64,000 nt of DNA. Source: Alteromonas sp. LOR (GTDB lineage: Bacteria > Pseudomonadota > Gammaproteobacteria > Enterobacterales > Alteromonadaceae). Both the position numbers and the translations under genes were made by a program. Below are positions 46,091 to 54,395 of this stretch, one piece after another. Below the pieces are notes generated by a model, which ran no database searches, had not been told where the DNA came from, and saw only the letters and a list, made by a program, of their open reading frames with translations. How positions within the stretch are numbered: position 1 is the stretch's first letter; each line of letters opens with the position of its first letter. The stretch is taken from assembly GCF_000753865.1 (NCBI RefSeq), contig NZ_JQFW01000042.1, forward strand, positions 1-64,000, written 5' to 3'.

Positions 46091-46118
46091 GTCATTGCCT
46101 ATTGCAGTAGGCAATGAC
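46091..46118. terminator. Perfect inverted repeat between convergent genes
   Basis: GTCATTGCCTA (46091-46101) and TAGGCAATGAC (46108-46118) form a perfect 11-bp stem with the loop TTGCAG. The trailing TATTTAT is a weak T-tract. It lies between the GNAT gene and the convergent tetR gene and probably ends transcription of one or both. Confidence 0.65.
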
Positions 46119-46162
46119 TATTTATGGACTGCTTTGTATAAAACTAAATGTATCTGAGGAGC

Positions 46163-46774
46163 CTAGCTTGCGTATCTACACAGCACTAGTGCTGCAATAT
46201 TCTTAGTAATTCGCCGCTTGTCGTCTTCATTTAATGTGTCTTCTATCTTAAACAGCTGCGGCCAAAAACACTGCCCTTTTATCAAGCTGTCTATTTCATT
46301 AACCACTTGCTCTAGGTCGTCAAACACCAGTCGACCATCGGCTTTTCCCGCTTTAAGCCAGCGATGTAACGACGACTCATGTGCTTTAAGTTGCGCAACT
46401 TCGTCTTTCAGCTTTTCTGGTTCGTAAAAGAAATGGCCTATGGCAACGCGGGCTAATTCTAAGTGACCCTCGCTACACATAAACGTGACTTCTTGAAAAA
46501 TAAGCTCTTCTAACTGCCCGTTAAGCGGTAAATCACACTGATACTCAACGCCAATATTCACCAAAGCACTCTTCCATTGCTCTTTGATTAGATGCATCAC
46601 CAATTCTTCTTTTTTCGAAAAATGGTTGTATACCGTTCGCTTCGACACCTGCGCTAGCTCGGCCAGTTTATCCATACTGGTGCCGTTAACCCCAAACTCT
46701 TGAAATGCTTGAGTCGCGGCTTGAATAATCGCTTCGCGTTTTTTATCGCTTCGCTTACGTGTAACGTCAGTCAT
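46163..46774 (-). CDS. TetR family transcriptional regulator
   Basis: A 203-aa one-component regulator. The N-terminal helix-turn-helix domain is canonical (AAFQEFG-type helix: AATQAFQEFGVNGTSMDKLAELAQVSKRTVYNHFSKKEELV). The C-terminal ligand-binding domain resembles that of AcrR-like repressors (FFYEPEKLKDEVAQLKAHE). It is divergent from the second RND operon with a 168-bp spacer, the usual layout for a repressor of the pump. A pair of direct repeats in the spacer is the candidate operator. The inducer is unknown. Confidence 0.95.
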   Translation of the reverse strand: MTDVTRKRSDKKREAIIQAATQAFQEFGVNGTSMDKLAELAQVSKRTVYNHFSKKEELVMHLIKEQWKSALVNIGVEYQCDLPLNGQLEELIFQEVTFMCSEGHLELARVAIGHFFYEPEKLKDEVAQLKAHESSLHRWLKAGKADGRLVFDDLEQVVNEIDSLIKGQCFWPQLFKIEDTLNEDDKRRITKNIAALVLCRYAS

Positions 46775-46810
46775 TTAATATAGTCTTAATGAATATTGAC
46801 GCCCATTTTA

Positions 46811-46868
46811 CACTGAACAGTTTACTTTTCAATGTGACCGAACTAAAATGCACTCATCAGTTTACTTT
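46811..46868. promoter_or_regulatory. Candidate TetR operator: 18-bp direct repeat
   Basis: CACTGAACAGTTTACTTT (46811-46828) and CACTCATCAGTTTACTTT (46851-46868) match at 16 of 18 positions and start exactly 40 bp apart, close to four helical turns. The first copy contains the near-palindrome ACTGAACAGT. They lie between tetR and the RND adaptor gene. Assignment as the regulator's sites is inferred from position. Confidence 0.55.
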
Positions 46869-46942
46869 ATGAAGAAATCTTTGTTGTCGCATTCTGTTTC
46901 TTCTAGTCCCATTTACTTACTTGATATGGATTACAAAACACT

Positions 46943-48016
46943 ATGTCCATGATGCGAATCTCTCGTACCGCTTTTGTTACCGCCCTCGCCTTTTTCACGC
47001 TTGCTGCGTGCACGTCTGAAAAAAGTGAAACATCAGAACCTGACTCACCACGCTACGTGAAGCTTGCCGATGTGAGTAATATTCCAAATTTTGATGAGTT
47101 TACGTTTCCGGCAGTGGTATCTGCTGTAAAAACGGTAGATTTGAGTTTTGAGGTTTCAGGGCGCCTAATTCAAACCGACCTAGTCACCGGCAACGATATT
47201 GAAAAAGGCAAACTGCTAGCGACTATAGATAGAAAGCCCTTTGAACGTCGCATGGAAGAATCCAAAACTCGCTTAGAACAATCTGAGCGTGAGCTTAACC
47301 GCATAGAAAAGATGTTTGCACAAAAACTAGTGGCTCAAAGCACATTAGATTCGGCAAAAACATCTTATGAGCTAGCAATGCTAGACCTTAGAAACGCAGA
47401 GCAAGACTTAAGCTACACACAGCTGTACGCGCCCTTTGATGCCAAGCTGTCTCAGCGACTGGTAGAGAATAATAGCTTTGTTGCAGCAGGTACGCCTATT
47501 GCTCGCCTTCAAGATGTGTCAAAAATATACTTTAATATTAATGTTCCTGAGCGTTTGCTTACCGCAAATTTAGGCCGTGGTATCAAGCAAGCTAGCGCCA
47601 CACTTGCCACCAATAGAAGCCAATGGTATCCGGTTAGCTATGTTGAGCACTCTACTCAACCTGATCCGGTATCACAAACCTATGAAGTTGTTTTCGCCAT
47701 GGAACCTCGGGATGAATTACCACTAACACCAGGCGCTCGCGCCATTGTTAAGGTAAGCCTGCAGGGCTCAATGTACCCAGAGGGCCTGGTAGTTCCGGTT
47801 AAGTCCTTGGTGGGTGATGAGAACAACGGGTTTGCAGTGTGGATTTTTGATAAAACCACCAGCCGCGTTAACAAGCAAACGGTGAACGTAAAGCATATTG
47901 AGAACGAGCTTGCCATCATCGAAGGCGATATTAGCCTGGGGCAGCGAGTTGTGTCTGCTGGTGCAACGAAAATGACTGCTGATATGAAAGTACTTCCCTA
48001 TAAAGGAGAGAAGTAA
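46943..48016 (+). CDS. RND efflux periplasmic adaptor lipoprotein
   Basis: A 357-aa membrane fusion protein. The signal peptide ends in a lipobox (FFTLAACTS), so it is anchored by a lipid, unlike the first adaptor in this window. The lipoyl halves (VDLSFEVSGRLIQTDLVTGNDIEKGKLLATID; LYAPFDAKLSQRLVENNSFVAAG) enclose a helical hairpin (RMEESKTRLEQSERELNRIEKMFA). It precedes the permease gene by 3 bp and is divergent from tetR, its likely regulator. An internal ATG three codons in is possible as start. Confidence 0.94.
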   Translation: MSMMRISRTAFVTALAFFTLAACTSEKSETSEPDSPRYVKLADVSNIPNFDEFTFPAVVSAVKTVDLSFEVSGRLIQTDLVTGNDIEKGKLLATIDRKPFERRMEESKTRLEQSERELNRIEKMFAQKLVAQSTLDSAKTSYELAMLDLRNAEQDLSYTQLYAPFDAKLSQRLVENNSFVAAGTPIARLQDVSKIYFNINVPERLLTANLGRGIKQASATLATNRSQWYPVSYVEHSTQPDPVSQTYEVVFAMEPRDELPLTPGARAIVKVSLQGSMYPEGLVVPVKSLVGDENNGFAVWIFDKTTSRVNKQTVNVKHIENELAIIEGDISLGQRVVSAGATKMTADMKVLPYKGEK

Positions 48017-48019
48017 TTC

Positions 48020-51000
48020 ATGGATATAGCACGCTTTTCAATTGATAAGCCGGTTAATGTCTGGCTAATGGTGGTGATACTGCTTTTAGGCGGCATTTTG
48101 GCAATGAGCAAAATAGGACGCCTAGAAGACCCTGCATTTACAATTAAACAGGTAAAAGTGTATACCGCTTATCCTGGTGCAAGTGCACAAAAAGTAGAAA
48201 GAGAAGTTACCGAGCGATTAGAAATCGCTATTCAGCAAATGCCTCAGCTGAAGAAAGTAAACTCGGTGTCATCGCCAGGGCTATCTGAAATTACCGTTGA
48301 AGTTAAAAGTACTTACGACAGTGATGTGCTGCCGCAAATATGGGACGAGCTAAGAAAGCGCATCCGGGATACGTCAAGCTCCCTTCCTACTGGCACTCAA
48401 GACCCCGTTGTATTTGATGACTTTGGCGATGTGTACGGTTTGTATTACGCCCTAAGTGCACCTGACTTCGACACCCGTGAGCTGCGCGAGTTTGCACGTA
48501 TTATTCGCCGCGACCTTCTTACCACAGACGGCGTGGCCAAAGTGAATGTTACTGGTGTTCAAAACGAACAGATTGTTGCCTACATAGACCCCTATCAGCT
48601 TGCCGGTTTAGGTATCTCTTTCCCAGATTTAGCCTCTCTGTTTCAAGATAATCTGCGCCCGTTTAACGGCGGTCGGGTAAAAGTAGACGAAAAAAATGTA
48701 CGCATTATTGTTGAGCGTGCTCCCGATAAACTAGAAGAAATATCTAACTTATCTGTGGTTATTCCAGGTACTAATCGCTCGTTACGTGTGGCAGATATTG
48801 CAACGCTTAAACTTGAACCTGCAGATATTCAGTCAGTATTGGTGCGTTACAATGGCGCCGAGGCATTAACGCTAAGCGTGTCAGCATTAGCAGACGTCAA
48901 TATTGTCGATGTGGGCGAGCGTGTTAATGCCAAAGTGGACGAGCTATTAAAGCAACTACCAGTGGGAATTACCCTTACGCCTATTTACGATCAAGCCTCG
49001 GTGGTTGACGAATCGGTAGATGGCTTTATCACCAATCTTGTCATGTCGGTTGCCGTTGTAACTCTTACCTTGTGCCTGTTCATGGGCTGGCGCTCAGGCG
49101 TTGTGGTAGGCACCGTACTGCTCGTTACCGTGTTAGGTACAATTCTTATTATGTGGCTAATGGGTATTCAGCTTCAGCGTATATCGTTAGGCGCAATGGT
49201 TATTGCCATGGGTATGTTAGTTGATAACGCCATTGTGGTAGCAGAAGGCATGATGCTTAGAATGGCCACCGGCACAACGGCAAAAAGTGCAGCAAGCTTT
49301 ATTGTGAAACGTACTCAATGGCCATTACTAGGGGCAACAGTAATAGGCATAGCCGCATTCTCAGGCATTGGTTTATCAAATGACGCCACCGGCGAATTCC
49401 TCTACTCACTGTTTGCCGTAGTACTCGTGTCGCTTATGATCAGTTGGGTGCTAGCCGTAACGCTAGTACCCGTGCTAGGTGCTTATTTTTATAGAAAAGG
49501 CATGTCTCAAGGTGAAAACGACAAGCCATCTGCCATGCTTAGTGCCTTTAAAGGCGCGCTACTAAAAGCGCTTAAATTTCGCTGGATAACCATAGCAGCC
49601 CTTGTGGTTATTACCGTTGTGGCTTACGGCAGCTTTGGTATGGTGAAACAAGGCTTTTTCCCTCCATCGAATGCGCCGTTGTTTTTTGTTCATTATTGGG
49701 GGCCGCAAGACCGCGACATTCGCGCTACTGAAGAGATAGCTCAGCAAGCTGAAAAGCGCATCCTTGGTATGGAGAATGTCACCGCGGTTACCACCTTTAT
49801 AGGCCAAGGTGCAGATCGCTTTACTTTGACCTATGCCCCAAAAAGCGCTAACGAAAACTATGCATTTTTCATGGTACGGGCAAAGACACTCGATGCTATT
49901 CCCTCTATTCAAGAGAATCTTGCAGATAAACTTAACGACTTAGACTTTGATGCAAACTTTTATATGGAGCGCATGCAGTTTGGCCCTGGGTCGGGCGCAA
50001 AATTAGAGGCTCGCTTTTCAGGTCCTGATGCAGAAGTGTTAAGAGAATTGGCAGAGCAAGCAAAGGCGCTGTTCTTTGACGATGAGCAAATTATTGATGT
50101 TCGCCACAACTGGCGTGAGAAAGGCTTTGCTATTAATACCCAGTATGACAATTACAACGCGGGCATTGCGGGCGTCTCTCATTCTGACTTTAGCCAAACG
50201 GTGCAATATGCAAGTAGCGGCGTACAGCTTGGAACGGTGCAAGACGGCGACTACGCCTACAGTATTATGGCCAAAATGGGTAAGGCAGAAGACACTGAAC
50301 TTCAGTCTATTCGCGAGTCACAGGTTTGGTCGTCACAGCAACGCCAATATGTACCATTCACACAGGTGTCAAAAGGTCTCGAACTCATTACCGAAGAAAT
50401 GCGAATTCATCGACGAGATCGCCTTCGTACCATCACGGTTGAAGGTGAACCAGGTCCTGATGAAACCGCTGCAAAAGCATTCGAGAGAATACGTCCTGTG
50501 GTTGAGTCTATTGAATTGCCGCCAGGCTACCATCTTGAATGGGGTGGTGAATTTGAAAGCTCTGGCGATGCTCAAAAAGCGTTGGGCGCGGGGCTACCAG
50601 CAGGCTTTTTAGTGATGTTTATCATATCAGTGCTTCTATTTGGTCATGCTAGACAGCCGCTTATTATATGGCTAGTAGTACCCATGGCCGTCGTAGGTGT
50701 GGTTTCTGGCTTGCTAGCAACCGACATGCCCTTTGGCTTTATGTCATTGCTTGGCTTTTTAAGCTTGTTTGGCATGCTAATTAAAAATGCCATTGTATTG
50801 ATTGAAGAGATTGACCTTCAAATTGAGGAAGGGCTAGCCATTAGAAAAGCCATTGTAGAAGCCACCTTAAGCCGTGTGAGACCCGTCGCATTAGCTGCTG
50901 TAACCACTATTTTAGGTATGGCGCCGCTGTTGTTCGACCCATTCTTTGCGGATATGGCGGTTACCATTATGGGTGGACTGTCTTTCGCAACCGTGCTAAC

Positions 51001-51061
51001 GCTTATCGCTGTGCCTGTGCTTTACAGCCTGTTATTTAAGGTGAGCTACCGTAAATCTTAA
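48020..51061 (+). CDS. RND efflux permease (VDN subfamily)
   Basis: A 1013-aa RND pump with the standard topology. TM4 reads GMLVDNAIVVAEG, that is, Asp-Asn where AcrB has Asp-Asp; this VDN form occurs in a recognised branch of the family (for example TriC-like pumps) and is not a defect by itself. The later helix has GMLIKNAIVLIEEIDLQ, and VALAAVTTILGMAPLL is a family signature. GGAGAG precedes the ATG by about 9 nt. It ends 40 bp before a strong terminator. The pump probably exports toxic compounds under TetR control; no outer-membrane channel is encoded here. Confidence 0.95.
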   Translation: MDIARFSIDKPVNVWLMVVILLLGGILAMSKIGRLEDPAFTIKQVKVYTAYPGASAQKVEREVTERLEIAIQQMPQLKKVNSVSSPGLSEITVEVKSTYDSDVLPQIWDELRKRIRDTSSSLPTGTQDPVVFDDFGDVYGLYYALSAPDFDTRELREFARIIRRDLLTTDGVAKVNVTGVQNEQIVAYIDPYQLAGLGISFPDLASLFQDNLRPFNGGRVKVDEKNVRIIVERAPDKLEEISNLSVVIPGTNRSLRVADIATLKLEPADIQSVLVRYNGAEALTLSVSALADVNIVDVGERVNAKVDELLKQLPVGITLTPIYDQASVVDESVDGFITNLVMSVAVVTLTLCLFMGWRSGVVVGTVLLVTVLGTILIMWLMGIQLQRISLGAMVIAMGMLVDNAIVVAEGMMLRMATGTTAKSAASFIVKRTQWPLLGATVIGIAAFSGIGLSNDATGEFLYSLFAVVLVSLMISWVLAVTLVPVLGAYFYRKGMSQGENDKPSAMLSAFKGALLKALKFRWITIAALVVITVVAYGSFGMVKQGFFPPSNAPLFFVHYWGPQDRDIRATEEIAQQAEKRILGMENVTAVTTFIGQGADRFTLTYAPKSANENYAFFMVRAKTLDAIPSIQENLADKLNDLDFDANFYMERMQFGPGSGAKLEARFSGPDAEVLRELAEQAKALFFDDEQIIDVRHNWREKGFAINTQYDNYNAGIAGVSHSDFSQTVQYASSGVQLGTVQDGDYAYSIMAKMGKAEDTELQSIRESQVWSSQQRQYVPFTQVSKGLELITEEMRIHRRDRLRTITVEGEPGPDETAAKAFERIRPVVESIELPPGYHLEWGGEFESSGDAQKALGAGLPAGFLVMFIISVLLFGHARQPLIIWLVVPMAVVGVVSGLLATDMPFGFMSLLGFLSLFGMLIKNAIVLIEEIDLQIEEGLAIRKAIVEATLSRVRPVALAAVTTILGMAPLLFDPFFADMAVTIMGGLSFATVLTLIAVPVLYSLLFKVSYRKS

Positions 51062-51101
51062 GGGTTAAGTAACGCTAAGAGCGAAAGCGATATACAGTAA
51101 T

Positions 51102-51143
51102 AAAGCGGCCAACGTCCCATTTAGTGGACTGGCCGCTTTTTTG
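51102..51143 (+). terminator. Intrinsic terminator of the second RND operon
   Basis: AAAGCGGCCA (51102-51111) pairs with TGGCCGCTTT (51130-51139), with GTCC/GGAC extending the stem inside, followed by TTTTTTGTTTTTT. Complementary A residues on the left also allow partial function on the minus strand for the CBS gene. Confidence 0.92.
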
Positions 51144-51188
51144 TTTTTTGGTTGTTTAAAAACGTACTCTCCTCACCCTATCGCAGCG

Positions 51189-51608
51189 TTACCGCTTCGA
51201 TTCAACACGCTGCTGCATAAAGCGCATCACATCGCGCCAAGACACCATACCTACCGGCTGGGACTTTTCATCGACAATGGGAATACAGGATATCTTGTTG
51301 CTATTGAATAGCTCAATAGCGGTGAAAATTGATGATTCTGGAGACAGAGTAATAACCTCGCGGGTCATTATCTGATGCGCCCTTTTGTCCAGCGTTGCTC
51401 TATCGGCCATTCGCTCACTAATAGTATCAACAAAGGGGCTAACGGCTTTCAATAAGTCTCTGTCTGAAATAATACCCTGTAGTGTGTTGTCATGCACAAC
51501 CACCAAGTGATGAAAGCCCGTTGCAGTAAACAGTTCTCGCAAAGACTGTAAGCTGTCATCCATATAAACGCTTACCACGCGTTTAGACATAATATTTGCA
51601 ACACTCAT
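51189..51608 (-). CDS. CBS-domain pair protein
   Basis: About 139 aa from the preferred ATG, opening MSVANIMSKRVVSVYMDDSLQSLRELF. It has two tandem CBS domains (first HHLVVVHDNTLQGIISDRDLL, second ISCIPIVDEKSQPVGMVSWRDVMRF). The linker carries REVITLSPESSIFTAIELF. Such stand-alone pairs bind adenosyl ligands and regulate other proteins; no partner is identifiable. The frame stays open upstream to 51716, but those extra residues (CVVDSCPCICRDHFLC) look non-coding. It is divergent from asd. Confidence 0.9.
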   Translation of the reverse strand: MSVANIMSKRVVSVYMDDSLQSLRELFTATGFHHLVVVHDNTLQGIISDRDLLKAVSPFVDTISERMADRATLDKRAHQIMTREVITLSPESSIFTAIELFNSNKISCIPIVDEKSQPVGMVSWRDVMRFMQQRVESKR

Positions 51609-51836
51609 ACTAAAAGGTCTCGTTTTTCTATTGAATTTAATTGAAGCGATAGAGTTTGAGCATAAAAAGTGATCCCGGCAAATGCAAGGGCAACTGTCAA
51701 CAACGCAAAGCTCCACACAGCAAAGTCATAAATTATTAAAGTAATAAATCGAAATCATTATGTCTAAAAACCCACTAGCAAGAGCCCGCAATAACCCTTA
51801 GACTGCGAGCATAAAAATAAAAACGACAGGTAAACC

Positions 51837-51900
51837 GCAGTGTGCGCAAAGCATACTGCAACAAAGGCTTTCGTGGGTAATGTTACGCTACAGGAAAGCC
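51837..51900 (+). promoter_or_regulatory. Structured leader of asd (two strong hairpins)
   Basis: GCAGTGTGC/GCATACTGC form a 9-bp stem with loop GCAAA (51837-51859). Then GGCTTTC/GAAAGCC form a 7-bp stem (51866-51900) whose loop can extend the pairing through GTGG/CTAC. Both lie within 101 bp upstream of the asd ATG. The sequence does not match the lysine riboswitch as I know it. Neither hairpin is followed by a T-run. It may be a regulatory leader, but no ligand can be named. Confidence 0.45.
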
Positions 51901-51937
51901 CGTACTTATCATTTTAGCAACAAGGGTTCTCAATTCA

Positions 51938-53092
51938 ATGGCACAACAAAAAGTAGGTTTAGTGGGCTGGCGCGGTATGGTTGGCTCAGTATTAATGCAG
52001 CGCATGCAAGAAGAAAACGATTTTGCGCATATTGAGCCCACCTTTTTTACCACCTCACAAAAGGGCACACCTGCCCCAGTTTTTGGTAACAATTCCGCGG
52101 GTGATGGCACTCAAAATGGAAATGGTGTTCTAGAAGACGCCTTCGATATTGATGCGCTTTGTCAGCAAGATATCATTATTACGTGTCAAGGCGGTGATTA
52201 CACTAAAGCCGTTTACGATGATTTGCGCGCAACCGGATGGAATGGCTATTGGATAGATGCAGCGTCTGCACTTAGAATGAATGACGATGCTATTATCGTA
52301 CTAGACCCCGTTAATAACAGTGAAATCACTTCTGGCATAGACGCTGGCGTTCGCACTTATGTGGGCGGCAACTGCACTGTCTCATTGATGTTATTAGCAC
52401 TTGGCGGCCTGTTTGAAAAAGATTTAGTTGAATGGGCATCGCCTATGACTTATCAAGCTGCTTCGGGTTCTGGTGCTAAACATATGCGAGAGCTTATCTC
52501 GCAAATGGGCGCTATTTCTGACAACGTAAAAGCCAGCGTTGAAGACCCAGCAACCGCCATTTTAGATATCGACCAGCAAGTGGCAGAGTTTATTCGCAGC
52601 GACGATTACCCCAGTGAACAATTTGGCGTACCGCTAGCGGGCAGCCTTATTCCTTACATCGACTCTCAGTTACCGTCTGGGCAAAGTCGGGAAGAATGGA
52701 AGGCGCAAGCTGAAGCAAATAAAATATTAGGCATTAGCAACACTGAGCAAAAAGAAATACCTATCGACGGTATTTGCGTGCGTGTTGGTGCAATGCGTTG
52801 CCACAGTCAGGCCATTACCATTAAGCTTAAAAAAGACCTTCCTGTAGAGGAAATAGAAACAATTTTGGCATCACATAATGAGTGGGTAAAAGTTGTTCCT
52901 AATGATAGGGACGCTACTATGCAAGAGCTTACCCCTGCAAAAGTAACGGGTACATTAACCATACCTGTTGGTCGAATTCGTAAACTAACGATGGGGCCAG
53001 AATATATTTCCGCTTTCACCGTAGGCGACCAGCTCTTGTGGGGTGCCGCAGAGCCACTGCGCAGAATGCTGCGCATAGTACTTAAGAAGTAA
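51938..53092 (+). CDS. asd: Aspartate-semialdehyde dehydrogenase
   Basis: Reduces aspartyl phosphate to aspartate semialdehyde with NADPH, feeding lysine/diaminopimelate, threonine and methionine synthesis. The 384-aa protein opens [18 protein letters not shown] (nucleotide-binding glycines), and the catalytic Cys146 is in [38 protein letters not shown] is the later substrate-binding region of the gammaproteobacterial enzyme. It is slightly longer than E. coli Asd (367 aa) because of a Gly/Asn-rich insertion ([14 protein letters not shown]). It is monocistronic with its own terminator and an unusually structured 5' leader. Confidence 0.97.
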   Translation: MAQQKVGLVGWRGMVGSVLMQRMQEENDFAHIEPTFFTTSQKGTPAPVFGNNSAGDGTQNGNGVLEDAFDIDALCQQDIIITCQGGDYTKAVYDDLRATGWNGYWIDAASALRMNDDAIIVLDPVNNSEITSGIDAGVRTYVGGNCTVSLMLLALGGLFEKDLVEWASPMTYQAASGSGAKHMRELISQMGAISDNVKASVEDPATAILDIDQQVAEFIRSDDYPSEQFGVPLAGSLIPYIDSQLPSGQSREEWKAQAEANKILGISNTEQKEIPIDGICVRVGAMRCHSQAITIKLKKDLPVEEIETILASHNEWVKVVPNDRDATMQELTPAKVTGTLTIPVGRIRKLTMGPEYISAFTVGDQLLWGAAEPLRRMLRIVLKK

Positions 53093-53169
53093 CATTGGAA
53101 AAATGATCTTAGAAAAATAGCACTGGAAAACAATCCATTGTGCCCTAAATACCAAGAAGGGCGATAATT

Positions 53170-53203
53170 ATGCCAGTCGGAAAAATTGACTGGCATTTTT
53201 TCT
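53170..53203 (+). terminator. Intrinsic terminator of asd
   Basis: ATGCCAGTC (53170-53178) pairs with GACTGGCAT (53188-53196) in a perfect 9-bp stem, followed by TTTTTTC. It lies 78 bp after the asd stop. The rest of the 328-bp interval to the next gene shows nothing recognisable. Confidence 0.92.
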
Positions 53204-53420
53204 TTTCAACGTCGCTTAAGTATCTTATGGGTCTTTTTACTAGGGAAAAGGTCCTCCTACTTGCTCCACAATGCGCCGTCACGAGCTCCCCTCCCCCGCA
53301 GGCGCCCAAGATACGATAGCTCGATGAAAAATTACGATAAAACGGCCTATTTCGAAAACAAAACATACCTATATTATAATTATGGAAAGGTCTCTAACCT
53401 TTTGAGCTGGAGTTTTACTT

Positions 53421-53708
53421 TTGAATTTATTATTGCTGCTTATAACGCTTTCACTATTTGTACCGGAAAATGGTACAGGTAACACGTCTAGCAATGATAT
53501 TTCACAAATAAACTATAGCGAAACTGTTTCACCTTATTCGTCAGCAGAACAAGCAGGCGACTATGATGACATCGACGACACCTCTGTATTAAATTATACG
53601 TATATCGTCAGCATTCAACAAAATAACGCTAGTGCTTTTGCTTGTGTTTACAACGATGTTGCAAGCTGTCCGGCACATCTCATTAGAGCCCCACCCCAAC
53701 GCAGTTAA
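53421..53708 (+). CDS. Small hypothetical protein with an N-terminal hydrophobic segment
   Basis: A 95-aa frame starting at TTG with GGAG about 9 nt upstream. The first 13 residues are hydrophobic (MNLLLLLITLSLF), short for a signal peptide, and are followed by a Ser/Asn/Asp-rich acidic region (SSAEQAGDYDDIDDTS) and a segment with two cysteines (FACVYNDVASCPAHL). I do not recognise it. The polar composition after the hydrophobic start is consistent with a secreted or anchored peptide. Coding status is uncertain: a TTG start and the absence of an upstream basic residue argue against it. The CBS-domain gene follows 53 bp later. Confidence 0.42.
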   Translation: MNLLLLLITLSLFVPENGTGNTSSNDISQINYSETVSPYSSAEQAGDYDDIDDTSVLNYTYIVSIQQNNASAFACVYNDVASCPAHLIRAPPQRS

Positions 53709-53761
53709 ACAAAACCGTTCGTCTCATTTTAAAATTTGTTTACTACATTAAGGGGAAGGTA

Positions 53762-54325
53762 ATGCATACCTTACAACTTCATAAAACTGATGCAGCAGAC
53801 CGTCTTGCATGGCCTGTAATTGAAAGCAAAGTAACTTTAACCTCATCTGCAATGTCGGTATTTACTGACTTTAAGCAATATATGCCGCTGGTAATTGATG
53901 AGAATGCATTAGCTACCAGAGTTGAAAATATAATGCGTCAATCACACGTTCGAATGATGTTAGTCGTTAATGCGAGTAACGCGTTTTCAGGCATTATTAC
54001 GTCTGAAAACGTTCATGAACAGCATATTGTAAGGCAAGTTGCTGAATTACAAATACCGAGAGATAGCTTAGTGGTGCGTGATTTTATGCAAGATAAAACA
54101 TCGCTGTTGTCATTTGATCATACTGAACTAGCAAAATCGTCGGTGGGTGACGTTATCGAAACGCTAAAAGATTACGGCCAACATCACTGCCTAGTGCTCG
54201 ACAGAGGAACTCACGAAGTTCGGGGGGTAATCAGCGTCAGCGATATTGCTCGTAAACTGAAGGCTCCTCTTGATGTGCAAGACAAGCCAACCTTCTCACA
54301 ACTCATTCGCGCCCTTGCGGCCTAA
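53762..54325 (+). CDS. CBS-domain protein
   Basis: A 187-aa protein with a leader of about 50 residues and two CBS motifs (residues about 55-110, RMMLVVNASNAFSGIITSENV; and about 115-175, HHCLVLDRGTHEVRGVISVSDIARKL). Between them is VVRDFMQDKTSLLSFDH. GGGGAAGG lies about 5 nt before the ATG, a strong ribosome binding site. It may act as an adenine-nucleotide-sensing regulator like the CBS protein at 51.2 kb, but the two are not adjacent and are only distantly alike. No enzymatic domain is fused. Confidence 0.87.
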   Translation: MHTLQLHKTDAADRLAWPVIESKVTLTSSAMSVFTDFKQYMPLVIDENALATRVENIMRQSHVRMMLVVNASNAFSGIITSENVHEQHIVRQVAELQIPRDSLVVRDFMQDKTSLLSFDHTELAKSSVGDVIETLKDYGQHHCLVLDRGTHEVRGVISVSDIARKLKAPLDVQDKPTFSQLIRALAA

Positions 54326-54395
54326 TATTTGAGGAAAAACAGCGCATACAATCGATTTATGACTGTTGCGCTGTTTATCTTTCCTAAGACTGTCT

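Noticed and set aside
48020-51061. Second RND permease considered inactive because TM4 has Asp-Asn
   Set aside because: The VDN variant is found in functional RND subfamilies, and all other signatures and the full length are intact.
51837-51900. Lysine riboswitch upstream of asd
   Set aside because: The conserved lysine-riboswitch core could not be matched, the leader is too short for that five-helix fold, and there is no terminator hairpin.
53186-53482. 98-codon open frame after asd
   Set aside because: It begins inside the asd terminator and overlaps the next small frame; composition is not protein-like.
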